A DNA stretch of 36,588 bases from Saccoglossus kowalevskii. Taxonomy: Eukaryota > Hemichordata > Enteropneusta > Harrimaniidae. The translations under genes and the position numbers were made by a program. This document shows positions 12,620-23,464 of the stretch, one piece after another. Under the pieces are notes generated by a model. It was not told where the DNA came from. It was given only the letters and a program-made list of their open reading frames with translations, and ran no database searches. How positions within the stretch are numbered: position 1 is the first letter of the stretch; each line of letters opens with the position of its first letter. The stretch lies in assembly GCF_000003605.2 (NCBI RefSeq), contig NW_003121912.1, forward strand, positions 22,618-59,205, written 5' to 3'.

Positions 12620-15429
12620 TTAACAGCTCATGATATCGGCATAGATGACTTTGTCGTCTGATTTAAACGACTTTACGTTTCCCTCACGTTCCGGCTTAAA
12701 GAGGGAAAAATCGAGATCGGCGTAAACTAGCTCCCCCGATTTCGCGAACGTCGTGAGAGGCCCCGCGTTAGTACAAGTATCGTCGTTTACCGAGCCACCA
12801 GGTTGTCCATCATCATGCGGTGAGACTAAAGCGACTGTATGGTCACTCGATGATGTGAATGACGGTTTACTTGGTTCAAACACCGTGCTATGTTCATTTT
12901 TGTCCGCGTCCCTTTCGGCGTGACGGTTGGCTCTTTCTGTCAGCTCCTGTATGTCGTGTGTTCGGCTTTCGCCTTTCTTTTTACGTTTTGCGTTTTTATT
13001 ATTTCTCCAACAAATAAGGACAGAACAGACAACAATTATCGTTAAAATGGCTCCTCCCGTAACGTATATCGATATAGAAAGAATTTGGTTATTGCCAGGC
13101 GTTGTTAGAAATACCCCTTTCGTAAAAACGGTAGTTGCACTAGCAGTTGTATTCGATGCTTCAAAATTCTTGTCAGTGAATTGGCCAGTGGCATGAAGGG
13201 TTGTTTCATAGTGGGCAAATTTCAAGATGGTCGCTGCATTGATAACCGTCACTGTGATCGGTGCCGTTGTATCAGGTGAGGTAGTCGATTCGATGTCGTC
13301 GGTCTTTTTGTAAGACGCGGCCAAGGAGACGGTCGTCGGTTTAGTAAACTTCGCGGTGATTGCTGTCGTTGCATCACGTGTAGTAGGTGGTTTGATTTTG
13401 TCGATTGTTGTTTTGTAAGGGGCGGTCAGAGAGGCAGTTTCGGGGACGAACATTGGTTTAGTCAATTTTGCAGTTACCAGTGTCGTTGTATCACGGGCAT
13501 TAGTTGGTTTTATTTTTTCGATTGTTGTTTTGTAAGGAGATCGAGTGGTCGAAGAGAACGTTTTGGAGATGGACGTTGGTTTAGTCACCTTCGCAATGAT
13601 TCGTGTCGTTGAATCAAGTGCAGTAGTTGGTTTTATTTTGTCGATTGTTGTTTTGTAAGGAGATCGAGTGGTCGAAGAGAACGTTTTGGAGATGGACGTT
13701 GGTTTAGTCACCTTTGCAATGATTCGTGTCGTTGAATCAAGTGCAGTAGTTGATTTTATTTTGTCGATTGTTGTTTTGTAAGGAGATCGAGTGGTCGAAG
13801 AGAACGTTTTGGAGATGGACGTTGGTTTAGTCACCTTCGCAATGATTCGTGTCGTTGAATCAAGTGCAGTAGTTGGTTTTATTTTGTCGATTGTTGTTTT
13901 GTAAGGAGATCGAGTGGTCGAAGAGAACGTTTTGGAGATGGACGTTGGTTTAGTCACCTTCGCAATGATTCGTGTCGTTGAATCAAGTGCAGTAGTTGAT
14001 TTTATTTTGTCGATTGTTGTTTTATAAGGAGATCGAGTGGTCAAAGAGAACGTTTTGGAGATGGACGTTGGTTTAGTCACCTTCGCAATGATTCGTGTCG
14101 TTGAATCAAGTGCAGTAGTTGGTTTTAGTTTGTCGATTGTTGTTTTATAAGGGATGGTCAGAGAGGCAGTTTTCGAGATTAACGTTGGTTTAGTCACCCT
14201 CGCGGTTATCAGTGTCGTTGTATCACGGGTAGTAGTTGGTTTTATATCGTCGATTGTTGTTTTATAAGGGGCGGTCAGACTGGCAGTTATGGAGACGGGC
14301 ATTGGTTTAGTAACCGTCACGGTGATTGACGTCGTTGTATCAATGACAGTAGAAGGTTCGACATCGTTCATCGTTGTTTCTTCTTTCTCAGGGATTTCTT
14401 CAACTTGTATCGGTCCAACTGTGCATTGTCTTTCAATTAACACAGCGGGGCCGGTCATAACACACGTAATGTTGATGTCATTATCATGGGATGACAATAT
14501 CCATGTGTCGCGTATTTCAGGAACATTATCATTAACACGTGTTCCATTCCTAATCACATCTCCTTTTCTCCACGTCAAGTCGATAGGGGCATTACTTTTC
14601 CCAGATTGACACGCCGTGGTGATGACGTCACCAGGATAATACACCTGATTAGTTGGATTAAGGGAGGTACATTTAGGGTATGTCTTTTTTGGTGGGTAAA
14701 TAACTGAGAGTTTGGCTTTTGACGACTGCAACATCTTTGTTTTGTCCTCCTTGTCGCGAACAACACAGCTATATTCGCCAGCATCCTTACGCGTAACCTT
14801 GCGAATTGTCAATCTATACTTGGTCGTACCAGACTCCGAATTAACATCCCTTGTAACATTGTAACGCGATAGATATTTCCGTTTTATCCCCCCATCTATT
14901 GTTATTGCAATATTCTTCAAGTTCAATCTATAGTATACGTATCGTTGTTGTAATTTTTAATCTCGCAGGTCATGCTGCAATTACCATGCTTCACTACAGT
15001 GTTTCCAACAGGGTGGCCCGTGAATGTGATCACTGTAAGCTTTCCAGTTTTTGATTTGTAATTAATCTGTGTTTCCCCATCATAATACAGAAAACAAATA
15101 TATGAACCGCCGTCTGTTTCTGCTACGTTAGCAATATACAGAGTGCCCGTGATACTACCTTGGCTTGGCTGTGATTCATTCTCTCTGATTGTAGATATTC
15201 CATACTTGTCGTTGGCTTCCTTCAAAAACATTCCCGCATTCTTTTCCCAGTATACGTCATATTGATCAACATATTTATATCTTAAGTCTTCTACTCGGCA
15301 TGTCATGGTGATGTTCGTATTGAGAAGGACAGTTGTATCACTGGGTTCTATAATGAATTGATCCTGATATGATGATTGGATGAGAGATAGTAGAACAATT
15401 GTGACGCTCACGAATATGTTCATTTTCAT
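12620..15429 (-). CDS. Ig-superfamily membrane receptor with Thr-rich repeat stalk and two ITIMs (one frameshift)
   Basis: A type I membrane protein, about 936 residues if one missing base is allowed for. The chosen start at 15429 opens a good signal peptide (MKMNIFVSVTIVLLSLIQ). An in-frame ATG at 15525 is upstream but lies within about 20 bases of a TATA-like box. Ig domain 1 has Cys44, Trp61, and DGGSYIC with Cys112. Ig domain 2 has Cys155 and DAGEYSC with Cys222. Ig domain 3 has Cys274, Trp287 and Cys323, with extra Cys254 and Cys336. A Thr/Ser-rich repeat stalk (about 354-740) leads to a membrane segment (about 785-808), a basic KRKKK stop-transfer and a 128-residue tail. The tail carries ELVYADL and KVIYADI, both fitting the ITIM consensus [SIVL]xYxx[IVL], with tyrosines 27 residues apart (codons at 12722-12724 and 12641-12643). 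By family knowledge ITIMs recruit SH2 phosphatases, so an inhibitory receptor is inferred. A one-base deletion near 14924-14927 breaks the frame at the Ig2 tryptophan. It may be a null allele, a young pseudogene or a sequence error. Confidence 0.82.
13215..14385 (-). repeat. in-frame minisatellite encoding the 41-residue stalk repeat
   Basis: About ten units encode the Thr/Ser-rich stalk of the Ig receptor. The five central copies (13531-14145) are nearly identical with an exact 123-bp period, so the frame is kept. One unit runs PYKTTIDKIK, PTTALDSTTR, IIAKVTKPTS, ISKTFSSTTRS, and 17 of 41 residues are Ser or Thr. The outer units are shorter and more diverged. Unit variants alternate KIKP and KIKS, which points to duplication of a two-unit, 246-bp block. 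Such stalks are usually O-glycosylated and extended. The very low divergence implies recent expansion and probable length polymorphism. Confidence 0.92.
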
Positions 15430-15534
15430 GCTGTTGACGACTTGTATCAGAGGCACACTATGCGAAATTGGTTCATTTGTACACTCCAAGAATAGTACAC
15501 TGTTTAAAACGGTTATTAGTTTCATGAAGTGAAA

Positions 15535-15542
15535 TTATATAA
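15535..15542 (-). promoter_or_regulatory. candidate TATA box of the Ig receptor gene
   Basis: TTATATAA lies about 106-113 bases upstream of the preferred ATG at 15429. Transcription beginning about 30 bases downstream would exclude the upstream ATG at 15525 and make 15429 the first in-frame start. AT-rich context makes a chance match possible. Confidence 0.3.
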
Positions 15543-17002
15543 TTATCTTATTTTTCCAGGACGGAAAGTGGAACGCAATAAGGAACTACACTGTCGTGGT
15601 TATCTGACCTTACGTCCTATGTCAAAATCTGAATAACTAATTTGCAAGAGTATCCTAACCAAACCATTTCAATATGAAAAATAAGACACGACCTAAATTA
15701 AATTTTAATTTACAAATAAGCAGCAAGTTGTATTTCCTTCGAGCTTGAAAGGGTGATAGTCGTCGCGCCACACATGCACGAGATATATGGGTCTCATATA
15801 AACAAAGATGGCGACTTTGACTGTTTTGCAGATCAACGAGTACAAACTGAGACGTTGATAAGCTTTAATTAGGTATTTTGCAGGTGATTGGAAGGTATCG
15901 AAGGAATCACCAGCGGTAATTATTGCAAGTCGCGCCCAGGTCAAACTTGTGATTTCCATTAGAATAGCGCTTTGAATTGTGGGGTAATCATGTTTATCAA
16001 CACAAATGTCGCACATGCGCAGTGCGTCGACCACCACCCCTTCGAATATTATTCTGCGTTCCCCTAATCAGAAAGTGAATATACGCAACTTATCCCGATG
16101 ATAAGAATGATGGCCTGTCGCGATTAAATAAACATGTGTTACGGATCTGCATGTTCCGACTGTCATGGATACACCAAATTTATTAATATTTCAGTCATCT
16201 GCTCTCAACGCATATATAAGATAGTTACGTCACTAGTGTTTGCGAAAATTATAAAGGAATAGTATCTATTAGTATCACAATTCTAATCATCCTATGATTA
16301 TATTGTTCAGATTCATTGCCGTATTGTGAGCTACTCTATTTGAGTACATCAATTGTGCCAGTGTTTCTGTGTGTTACACAACTATAATATTTCTTATTAC
16401 AAAAATTGAACTATATCTGTATAGCATCACTGTATATAATAGTGACATGCATTATATTAAACTCAGTTAATAGTAATTATATACGGTAATAGTGAATACA
16501 TGTTTAGAACTACTTCCGTGTCTTCGATCTTTTTAATACTATTTATATACATATCACTGTCATCACTCATTCGCATTAGTTCATTGTTTTATTAAAAATA
16601 TATTACGATGTACTTACATATTACAAAACTAAAGGTGATAATTGTTACATTCAAATACAATTTGTCATGGACTTACGTGATCATGGTGAAATAATATTTT
16701 CTTATTTGTGTAAAACCATTCATGTAACAAATCTGATGTAAATAGATTACTGTACCTATTTATACTTGTTTTCAACTTACACACGAAACTGAATTAGTTT
16801 TGTGTCGTTTATTAATACAAGTAGTATCTTAGGAAACATCTGTTTTAAATTGTACATTTCCGTCTACAAAAATAGGACAAACACGGAATAGTTTTGATAC
16901 GTGATGCTGTTTATTAGTCCCATCATAATCATCACCTTCAACAGTATCTTTAAAATAAATTGACGAAAATAACAACTATTCGAGTATATGAAAGAATGCT
17001 TG

Positions 17003-17044
17003 AATGTATACAATTAAATGTATACAATTAAATGTATACAATTA
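17003..17044. repeat. 14-bp tandem repeat, 3 copies
   Basis: Three exact copies of AATGTATACAATTA. No gene overlaps it. Confidence 0.9.
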
Positions 17045-17480
17045 AATTTTAACAAAAAATATACAAATAATTTTAAACTATGTCTGTAAGACGTATGGAA
17101 TACAATGTGACGAGAATGTTGGAGTGGCTACTACAATACCTCAAATGTAAAATATCTTGTCCGAATGCAGTGGTTTGTAATCTGTTGATGTGTTTTATTT
17201 TGTCTTAGGGCCACTCATGATTAGGTACCAACTGATCACCAAAACGTAAGTACGTTCTAATGTAAGACATTAAACTATTTACTTTGCGTTTTGTACGGAG
17301 TTGTAGATACACAAATATGTAAACTTGTGTACTTCACTTACTAACACTTCTGTGAGACTAATTGCAAAATCAACACATTTATAGACCGGCTAAGTACAAA
17401 AGCACGAGTAGCGTGGAACGACTTTCCGAAGTACCCCCACCACTTACCCTAACTCTAAATCTTGCCCCAAGCACCCATTC

Positions 17481-17540
17481 AATTGTATATGTTCCTCTAG
17501 ATGATAACTATAGGTGTTCTCAAGAGGGGCATATACAATT
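17481..17540. repeat. foldback palindrome
   Basis: AATTGTATATGTTCCTCT (17481-17498) pairs with AGAGGGGCATATACAATT (17523-17540) at 16 of 18 positions around a 24-bp loop. C-rich sequence on the left (CCCTAACTC near 17446) and G-rich sequence on the right (GAGGGTAAAGTTAGG near 17572) suggest a longer, decayed foldback element over about 17425-17620. Confidence 0.65.
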
Positions 17541-18781
17541 AATTTGAGTATCAATAGAGGTTATGGGGGTGAGGGTAAAGTTAGGATTAGAGGTATATTG
17601 GAAAGTCTTCCCGACCGCATTATAGCTGCTGCTGATTTCTCGCATTAACGAACCACGTGCCATGGTGTTACTAACCATGATTTCCAACTGTAAACTAAAT
17701 TAAAACAGGTGGCCTGAACGTTTCAGCGTGTTGCTGTGAGGGTGGATCCATTTAAAGCAGTGTAGTCGTAAAGCAGGTGTGGCCCGGCTCCTAAGTGTTC
17801 ACTGTCAACATATGTGAAAATCAGAGAATATGCTATGGATAGGGAAATTATATATTAACCTTGTCTAGTATAAGCAGTATAAGCTACGAGAAATCTCGGA
17901 GATTTTATTACACATATTATACAAATATTATCATTATATCATATCATATAAAGCCACGTGTATTTCAGACATCAAATTCACCAAGCTCAGCCACTGCGCT
18001 CACAGAAATTGGTTTCACCCATACTAAGTGTATATTGAATGATGGCTGCAAAAAATCATTAAGTAATACATTATTTGAGACATTTCTATAGATCCAAATA
18101 GATTGCTATATAAATTGTAGTTTGCATAAGCACTATATTGCAGTAACATATTTATATATACAGTTTGACGTTGTTAATAAGATTGAATATTAACATGAAT
18201 ACATGTCAAGACCTTATTCAATATCTGCATGCGTAGCAATCCAATAAGTGCGAAAATGTAAATAGACGAATAATAATTCCCAAAAAAATAATTATAAAAC
18301 TCAACGCCACAGGACAGTGCAGAAAACATTTCATTTATAGGACACTCGTTACAGCGCATTGTAGTTTCATAAAATAACATAAGATAAGACCACAATGGCG
18401 ATTACATCGCATAATTCATGGTGATCAAATTCAATGTAGTTATACCATGTTACACGACAGCATTGCATCAAAACCCAACAGACAAACCAGCAAAAACGGT
18501 TGTGTGAACGCGTTCAGGTCGAGTCGGCTTCAATAATGTTGTCACCAACAAACACTCGGTTTTGTTCTGCGATTGAATTCCAGAACTCCGACGTGGCATG
18601 TTCATCTAAACGATAACCCCATCTCAAGGGGGATATCCCAGCTCCACTTCTAAACGAACTTGACCCGACCGAGCGTCGTTCACAGTCGTGTTAACGCAGA
18701 AGAAATAATCTTCTGAGAATTGGTGGGAAAAGCAATATTTCGCCACCGATAAAATGCTGCCGTGTTGTCATGGCAATTGTG

Positions 18782-18787
18782 TTTATT
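18782..18787 (-). promoter_or_regulatory. candidate poly(A) signal of TLR-A
   Basis: AATAAA on the minus strand, about 240 bases after the TLR-A stop codon at 19025-19027. It is the first canonical hexamer I found downstream. Confidence 0.35.
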
Positions 18788-19024
18788 AATTATAAGGTAA
18801 TTCTTATTAACACTATTTTTTGTGTGTGGAATAAATGGGAGTTAATTTCACCCAAAAATGCCTCAAAGTACATCTTGCATATCATTTCAGACCATGACAT
18901 GAAACTGAAAGAACTGAAAATTCATTGATCAAGGATATATTGTCAGGATCTAATTGATGCAGATAAAAAGTTCTAGAGTTCGTGTTAAGCCCGGTGATCG
19001 TTTACAGTTTGTCTTACTATAAAA

Positions 19025-19547
19025 TCAAACCATATTAGTTTTGGTACATTTCAGTGCCGAGTCCAGTTTGCTCCAGAATAACAGTTCTCCGTGTTTGTTG
19101 TCACTCCATTCAATATAGTTACCCTTTCTCATTAAATACTTCAGCAATCCTGGCATATCACCGGTGGAGACATTCTCTTTCATGATTAAGATGGCTAAAT
19201 CTCTGTGTTCATCAAACATCTGTTGCCGCACCATCTCAAGTTCAAAGTAACACCACTCACTCTCTATAAACGATTTGGTTAAGATGAACGCGGTTTTACG
19301 ACTTTTCTGCACAGCGTCAATAATATTATCAGCGATTGTATCCCCGATAATAAAATCGCGATAATCTAAACACAATTTATAATTATAAGGTGGATTCTCT
19401 AGAGTTGGGTGTAGGACCTTTAAAACCCATTCTTCGTCTTTACTGGAATGCGAGAGGAAAACGTCATATTTGAACTCATCGTCGTCATCTTTGATTTCTT
19501 CGTACTTATTTACCTTGAATCGACGTTTAAATACAAATATGCCGTAT
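19025..19547 (-). CDS. Toll-like receptor A, exon 2: cytoplasmic TIR domain
   Basis: The terminal exon encodes the juxtamembrane segment and TIR domain (residues about 338-511). The acceptor is CAG at 19550-19548. Its first base completes the Arg codon split from exon 1 and restores RWRIRYGIF, the juxtamembrane form typical of TLRs. Box 1 is YDVFLSHSSKDEEW (from residue 365), box 2 is LCLDYRDFIIGD (396-407) and box 3 is LFWSKLDSAL (FW at 495-496). The SEWCYFELEM helix segment is present. TIR domains self-associate and recruit adaptors such as MyD88. The BB-loop proline usual in RDxxPG is Ile405 here (codon 19346-19348), and the TLR-B copy has the same change. An acidic run DDDDE precedes box 1. 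The frame is intact to the stop codon. Confidence 0.93.
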
Positions 19548-19570
19548 CTGTCGATACAAAATGATGAGAA

Positions 19571-19602
19571 TACATTACATTACATTACATTACATTACAT
19601 TA
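19571..19602. repeat. (TACAT)6 microsatellite next to the TLR-A acceptor
   Basis: Six copies of TACAT plus TA, about 21 bases upstream of the TIR exon. On the transcribed strand it sits where the branch point and polypyrimidine tract would lie, so length changes could affect splicing. Confidence 0.95.
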
Positions 19603-21580
19603 TGACCTAGCTGTACCAATTTGTGAATGAAATCGAGAAGGTGGCTAATGATACATCAAACTCCCACTTGGATCGAGTGGGATTGATTATGTAAGAGTTA
19701 TTAACCCTAACTACATTTAATTATATCGGAGGCATGGAAACGGCTGATCCCAACAGATTATTACTCACATATATGTAGTTTTGAGGTGCGTCCAGTGAAG
19801 AGAAAAAATATTTGAATATAGGACATAATAATATTGTCTTTGTGGAAAACCTATTTGAAAGTAGGGCGAGGTGGGAACATATTATAACAATGTTGGGTTT
19901 GTGTGGCTTGCACTAGACTAGTGATGAGGACTGTTTTGATTTTACTCGTGATTTGACCCAACGCGATGCATGCTGGGCCAGTGACCTGATCTTGAACCAA
20001 GATTTCGCGTTGTTTTGTTTTTTTCTTAGTACAGTAAAACTAGCTCAGTATTTTATCTTGTATAATATATGGTTTATATAAAAATCCTGGTGTATTTTAT
20101 GAGAACAAAGAAGTATAAACTTCCTGGGACGTTTATAAGACCTTGAACAATAGCGTGTATAAGTCTTAGGCCAATTTATGAGAACAATAACTATTTGACT
20201 CGAGAAAATGAGTATGGCTCGAAAAACGGGATATTTAGTGTAAATCCGACTACGAAGCATTGTGATCGGTCGAGAAACACCATTCGGGTTTCATTATTTA
20301 CGTTCCGGAATGATTTGATTTCAAAGGGTAATTCCAGCTTCAAACTGCTTTTGGTATATTCGGCAACATAAAAAGTGATAAATTACATACTATGTTAAAT
20401 CGTTAATTTTAACATACTAATATGAATAGTAGTATGCCGTACGGCGACAGTCCAGTGTGAATTGAACTTTGAAACTAAGTATTGACTTTTTGACGGAATG
20501 TTACAGCAATCAGTGAAATGGGCTGCAGCTGTTTTCAGTTCACTTTCTGACTGTGTTTTCTAGATGTATATTCATCCTCTAAAATCCGTGTTTTTGAACA
20601 CCTGGCTTTAATCGGTATTTTTTATACAATTAATGTTAGCGCTAAGTGTGAATTAAACTTTAATTTAAAGCATTAGAGATAATTATTTGATTGCGAGCGG
20701 TCACCGATCTGCCTGCTTCGAACATATTATGTTACATCAATTTGGATATGCAGTTAAATGATCATTCTATTGACTGGAGTCGAAATTAACAGATTGATTA
20801 TTTATGGACAACGCCTAAACTGGATATGACCCTTTACCCCACCATGTCGTGGGGGTACATTACTCAAAACTAGCTGTTTGATTTGTTGACATACTATCAC
20901 AAGTTGCCATGCTGTTGCACGGGGTTATACTCACAAACTACCATACACGTACACGTCGTGGTATAATTTATTTTATACGAATTACGTCACTATAATATGT
21001 AGAATTTATGAATTGCTAACAAATCAATCAGATTTCGTCTTTTACATGAAAAGCACACGAAACTAAAGATTGTGCTTCCCATATTTAGTAATGAAATTTC
21101 ATATCACATCGTACGATTACACACTTTGCGACCTCGAGGTTAAATCATATCAAATGTTTGGTTACATGGGCGGGTATATAACAAAGGTCACATTACTAAC
21201 AGTAGCTCCTTTGATAATGAGAAAGCACAAATCTATTTGTCGCATGACTATGACGTAATAAACAATCTATTTCTATGTGGATGTCAGTGCTCTGTACATA
21301 AGCGCTTGTATGTCGTGATCAGCACATGGGTGTGTGCCTGAAGATATTCGCCGTTACCTCGACAAATTCTTTCAAATACCAAATTATGTTTTTAAAACAC
21401 ACCCAAAATGCCCCTTTTTACTTTAAATGCGAATTAAACACCAATTAAATGTTTTGAGATCCAATTCAGGTGATTATTATTGTAGGTTACCAATAGTGAA
21501 TTCCCCAAACCGTAAAGATAATGGTGAGTGAAAAAATACTTGTAAATGTTAATCGCAGTAGGGTAAACGTAGTAATCAGG

Positions 21581-21666
21581 AACAGTAATCAGTGTTACTA
21601 TTTGTGAATAAAAAAAACTGCCAAGTTTCAAAAAAAAAAAAAAAAAAAAAAACAGTAATCAGTGTT
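21581..21666 (+). mobile_element. 5'-truncated retroposed fragment with poly(A) tail and 16-bp target duplication
   Basis: AACAGTAATCAGTGTT is present at both 21581-21596 and 21651-21666. The first two A of the right copy merge with the tail. Between the copies are about 33 bases with AATAAA (21607-21612), then a run of at least 21 A from 21630, 17 bases after the hexamer. A poly(A) signal plus tail plus target-site duplication is the signature of LINE-type target-primed insertion of the 3' end of a polyadenylated RNA. The insert is too short to name its source. Confidence 0.82.
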
Positions 21667-22451
21667 CAGGAACGGTGACCATTTATGCAAATAAGCATGC
21701 ATACAAGGCACAAAATTTGAAACGTCACACACACTTGTTGACAAACAAGCTGCTTTCTGATTGGTTTGATTCTTTATGTGTCAGGGTTGGGTAGCCAATC
21801 AGGTACAGTCTTGTAGCTTTTAGAAGCTACGAAACAGATACATGGATTAAACAAATACAAAATTCATGACCCTGGAGTACCAAACTCCGATTCTCTGGCG
21901 GGGAACAAATAAAATTTACTACACACGTTTAATAAATTAAAGGGCTAAACGTTGCGCGGGTGACTTTTTACTGTCACATTTTCTAGTCATATACATATTT
22001 TTAGCGGATTTATCTTCACAGAGACTGAGAAAATCGTCAGCCGTGTCACTGTTGGCTATTGGCAAAATATTTGTTTTTTATGACGCTAACAAAAAAATAG
22101 TTCCGAGGAAGTTGGCATATAAATTGGTTGTCTGTAAAATCTATTGCGACACGAAAACAAAGTATGATATATTAGCAGATAGAACAAAATAATAATTTAA
22201 TGGTTTTATTCTCCGATTACATCACAGTTCTTGGTAGGATGGGATTTCTCGTCTTGAAGTACCGTAGTGAGTACAGTCCTGCGCATGTGCGTGTCAGAGG
22301 CTAATACAATAGAGAAAGAATGTTTTCATTGCAACCAATTTGTGTCAAATAGGGCTATACTTTATGACTGGTTGTAACGATAGGGTAATAGAACAGTGAA
22401 ATGGACCTGTCGACAGTTTTGTTGACAGTGTCCCTTAAGCACTTTACCCAC

Positions 22452-23464
22452 CTGATTCGCCATCTGTTAGCACGAAGTGAGACGATGATAGCACAAAGCA
22501 CTATTGACGCTGCCACTGAAACTGTAGTAACCATAATAACGGGGAATTCACATCGCAGGTCATCGGGGTTGAATTTCAGGATGTTTCGTCCATCCGAACA
22601 GTTTACATTGTTTATATCCCATACAATATCTGTAGTGTCGATCCAATTACGAAACCAAATTAAGTCACATCCACAGTCTAATGGATTACCGTATACGTGT
22701 AGTTGCTTTAAGGATTCTAAATTTTGTAAACCAATGTCGGGGGAGATGGTCCTTAGTTTGTTATGAGCGATGTTCAGCCTGGTTAGTTGATCTGTTCCGT
22801 TGAGCATCCCTGGTGGTAGGTGGCTCAAATCATTGCGATGTAAAAACAATCCGTTCAAGTTAGTCATATTTTGAAACAAGGAAGCTGGAATTGCTTTGAG
22901 ATTGTTGTTATTGAATATAATCCACTCTAAGTCATTGTTATTGACGAAAATATTTTCATCAATCTTATCCAGATTATTGAACTGAAAATCGAACTTTGTC
23001 AATGATGCCAATGGTTTTAACCATTCTCTACGCAGTTTCAAAAGACCCGGATGTGGGTTGTTGCCCATTATCAAATAATTCAACTTGCCGAGTCCCTTGA
23101 ATGCTGCCAGATGTATTAAATTGCCGTCCAATTTGTTGTGATCAATGTAAAGTTTTGTCAGGTTTGTTAAATGTGAGAATGTTTCATTGAATATCTGAGA
23201 CAGTTGATTCCACCCAATATAGAGACGGTTGGTTTCGGTCGGCATTTGCTTTACCGCCTTCCTCAGTAACTTCGCTGTCTTAATCTTCCAACAGTCTATA
23301 TTCAAGCGTAACTGTTCTCCGCAAAGCTGACACTCGCACAACTCAGGGCAAGTAACATTGACTGCTGGGATGCATTTCGGAGAAGCGTACGCGTAAGAGG
23401 CGAATAATAAAACCAGCAGCGAGACGAATGTTGTAGACCACATGATTGGAATTCTGCGTGGCAT
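22452..23464 (-). CDS. Toll-like receptor A, exon 1: LRR ectodomain and membrane segment
   Basis: First coding exon of a short TLR (exons joined: 511 aa). The start at 23464 gives a signal peptide with a basic head (MPRRIP) and core (FVSLLVLLFASYAYA); ATG 23443 would also work. A cysteine-rich LRRNT (VTCPELCECQLCG) is followed by about seven leucine-rich repeats, for example NLTKLYIDHNKL, SLTKFDFQFNNL and NLNGLFLHRNDLSHLP. The LRRCT has DCGCDLIWFRNW with later Cys pairs. The membrane segment runs from about residue 308 to 330. The exon ends within the Arg codon of RWRIR, followed by GTGGGT. One C-terminal cysteine cluster and few LRRs set it apart from the long TLRs with about 20 or more repeats. 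It senses ligand outside the cell and signals through the TIR domain in exon 2. A tandem paralogue lies upstream at 27021-28928 in the same orientation. The ligand is unknown. Confidence 0.93.

Larger units (their letters stand above)
15546..18781. other. intergenic stretch between Ig receptor and TLR-A
   Basis: No supported coding region. Contents are a GC-richer patch at about 15740-16035 (open for 110 codons on the minus strand but without recognisable protein features, probably a repeat), a 3-copy 14-bp tandem repeat at 17003-17044, and a foldback palindrome at 17481-17540. Confidence 0.45.
19548..22451 (-). other. TLR-A intron
   Basis: A 2904-bp intron from donor AG|GTGGGT (intron begins at 22451) to acceptor CGACAG|A (intron ends at 19548). 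It separates the membrane segment from the TIR domain after the second base of an Arg codon. The TLR-B intron has the same position and phase but is only 202 bp. It contains a TACAT microsatellite next to the acceptor and a retroposed poly(A) fragment at 21597-21650. I see no nested gene. Confidence 0.85.

Noticed and set aside
14289-14609. 106-codon plus-strand open frame across the Ig receptor
   Set aside because: It is a shadow of the minus-strand receptor frame. The minus strand has Ig motifs, a membrane segment and in-frame repeats.
14923-14945. Possible tiny intron joining the two Ig receptor frames
   Set aside because: The only GT...AG span available is about 11 bases, too short to be spliced. 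A single missing base explains the frame change and supplies the expected Trp.
15705-16037. 110-codon minus-strand open frame
   Set aside because: No signal peptide, domain or family resemblance. The sequence looks like a GC-richer interspersed repeat, and it has no promoter or splice support.
22390-22451. Continuation of TLR-A exon 1 after RWRIR as a genuine short cytoplasmic tail
   Set aside because: The GTGGGT donor, the matching phase at the TIR exon and the identical junction in TLR-B make splicing the better explanation. Readthrough would occur only if the intron were retained.
22401-22766. 121-codon plus-strand open frame across TLR-A exon 1
   Set aside because: It is a shadow of the LRR and membrane-coding exon on the minus strand. 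The same applies to the plus-strand frames at 27843-28142 and 28312-28596 over TLR-B.
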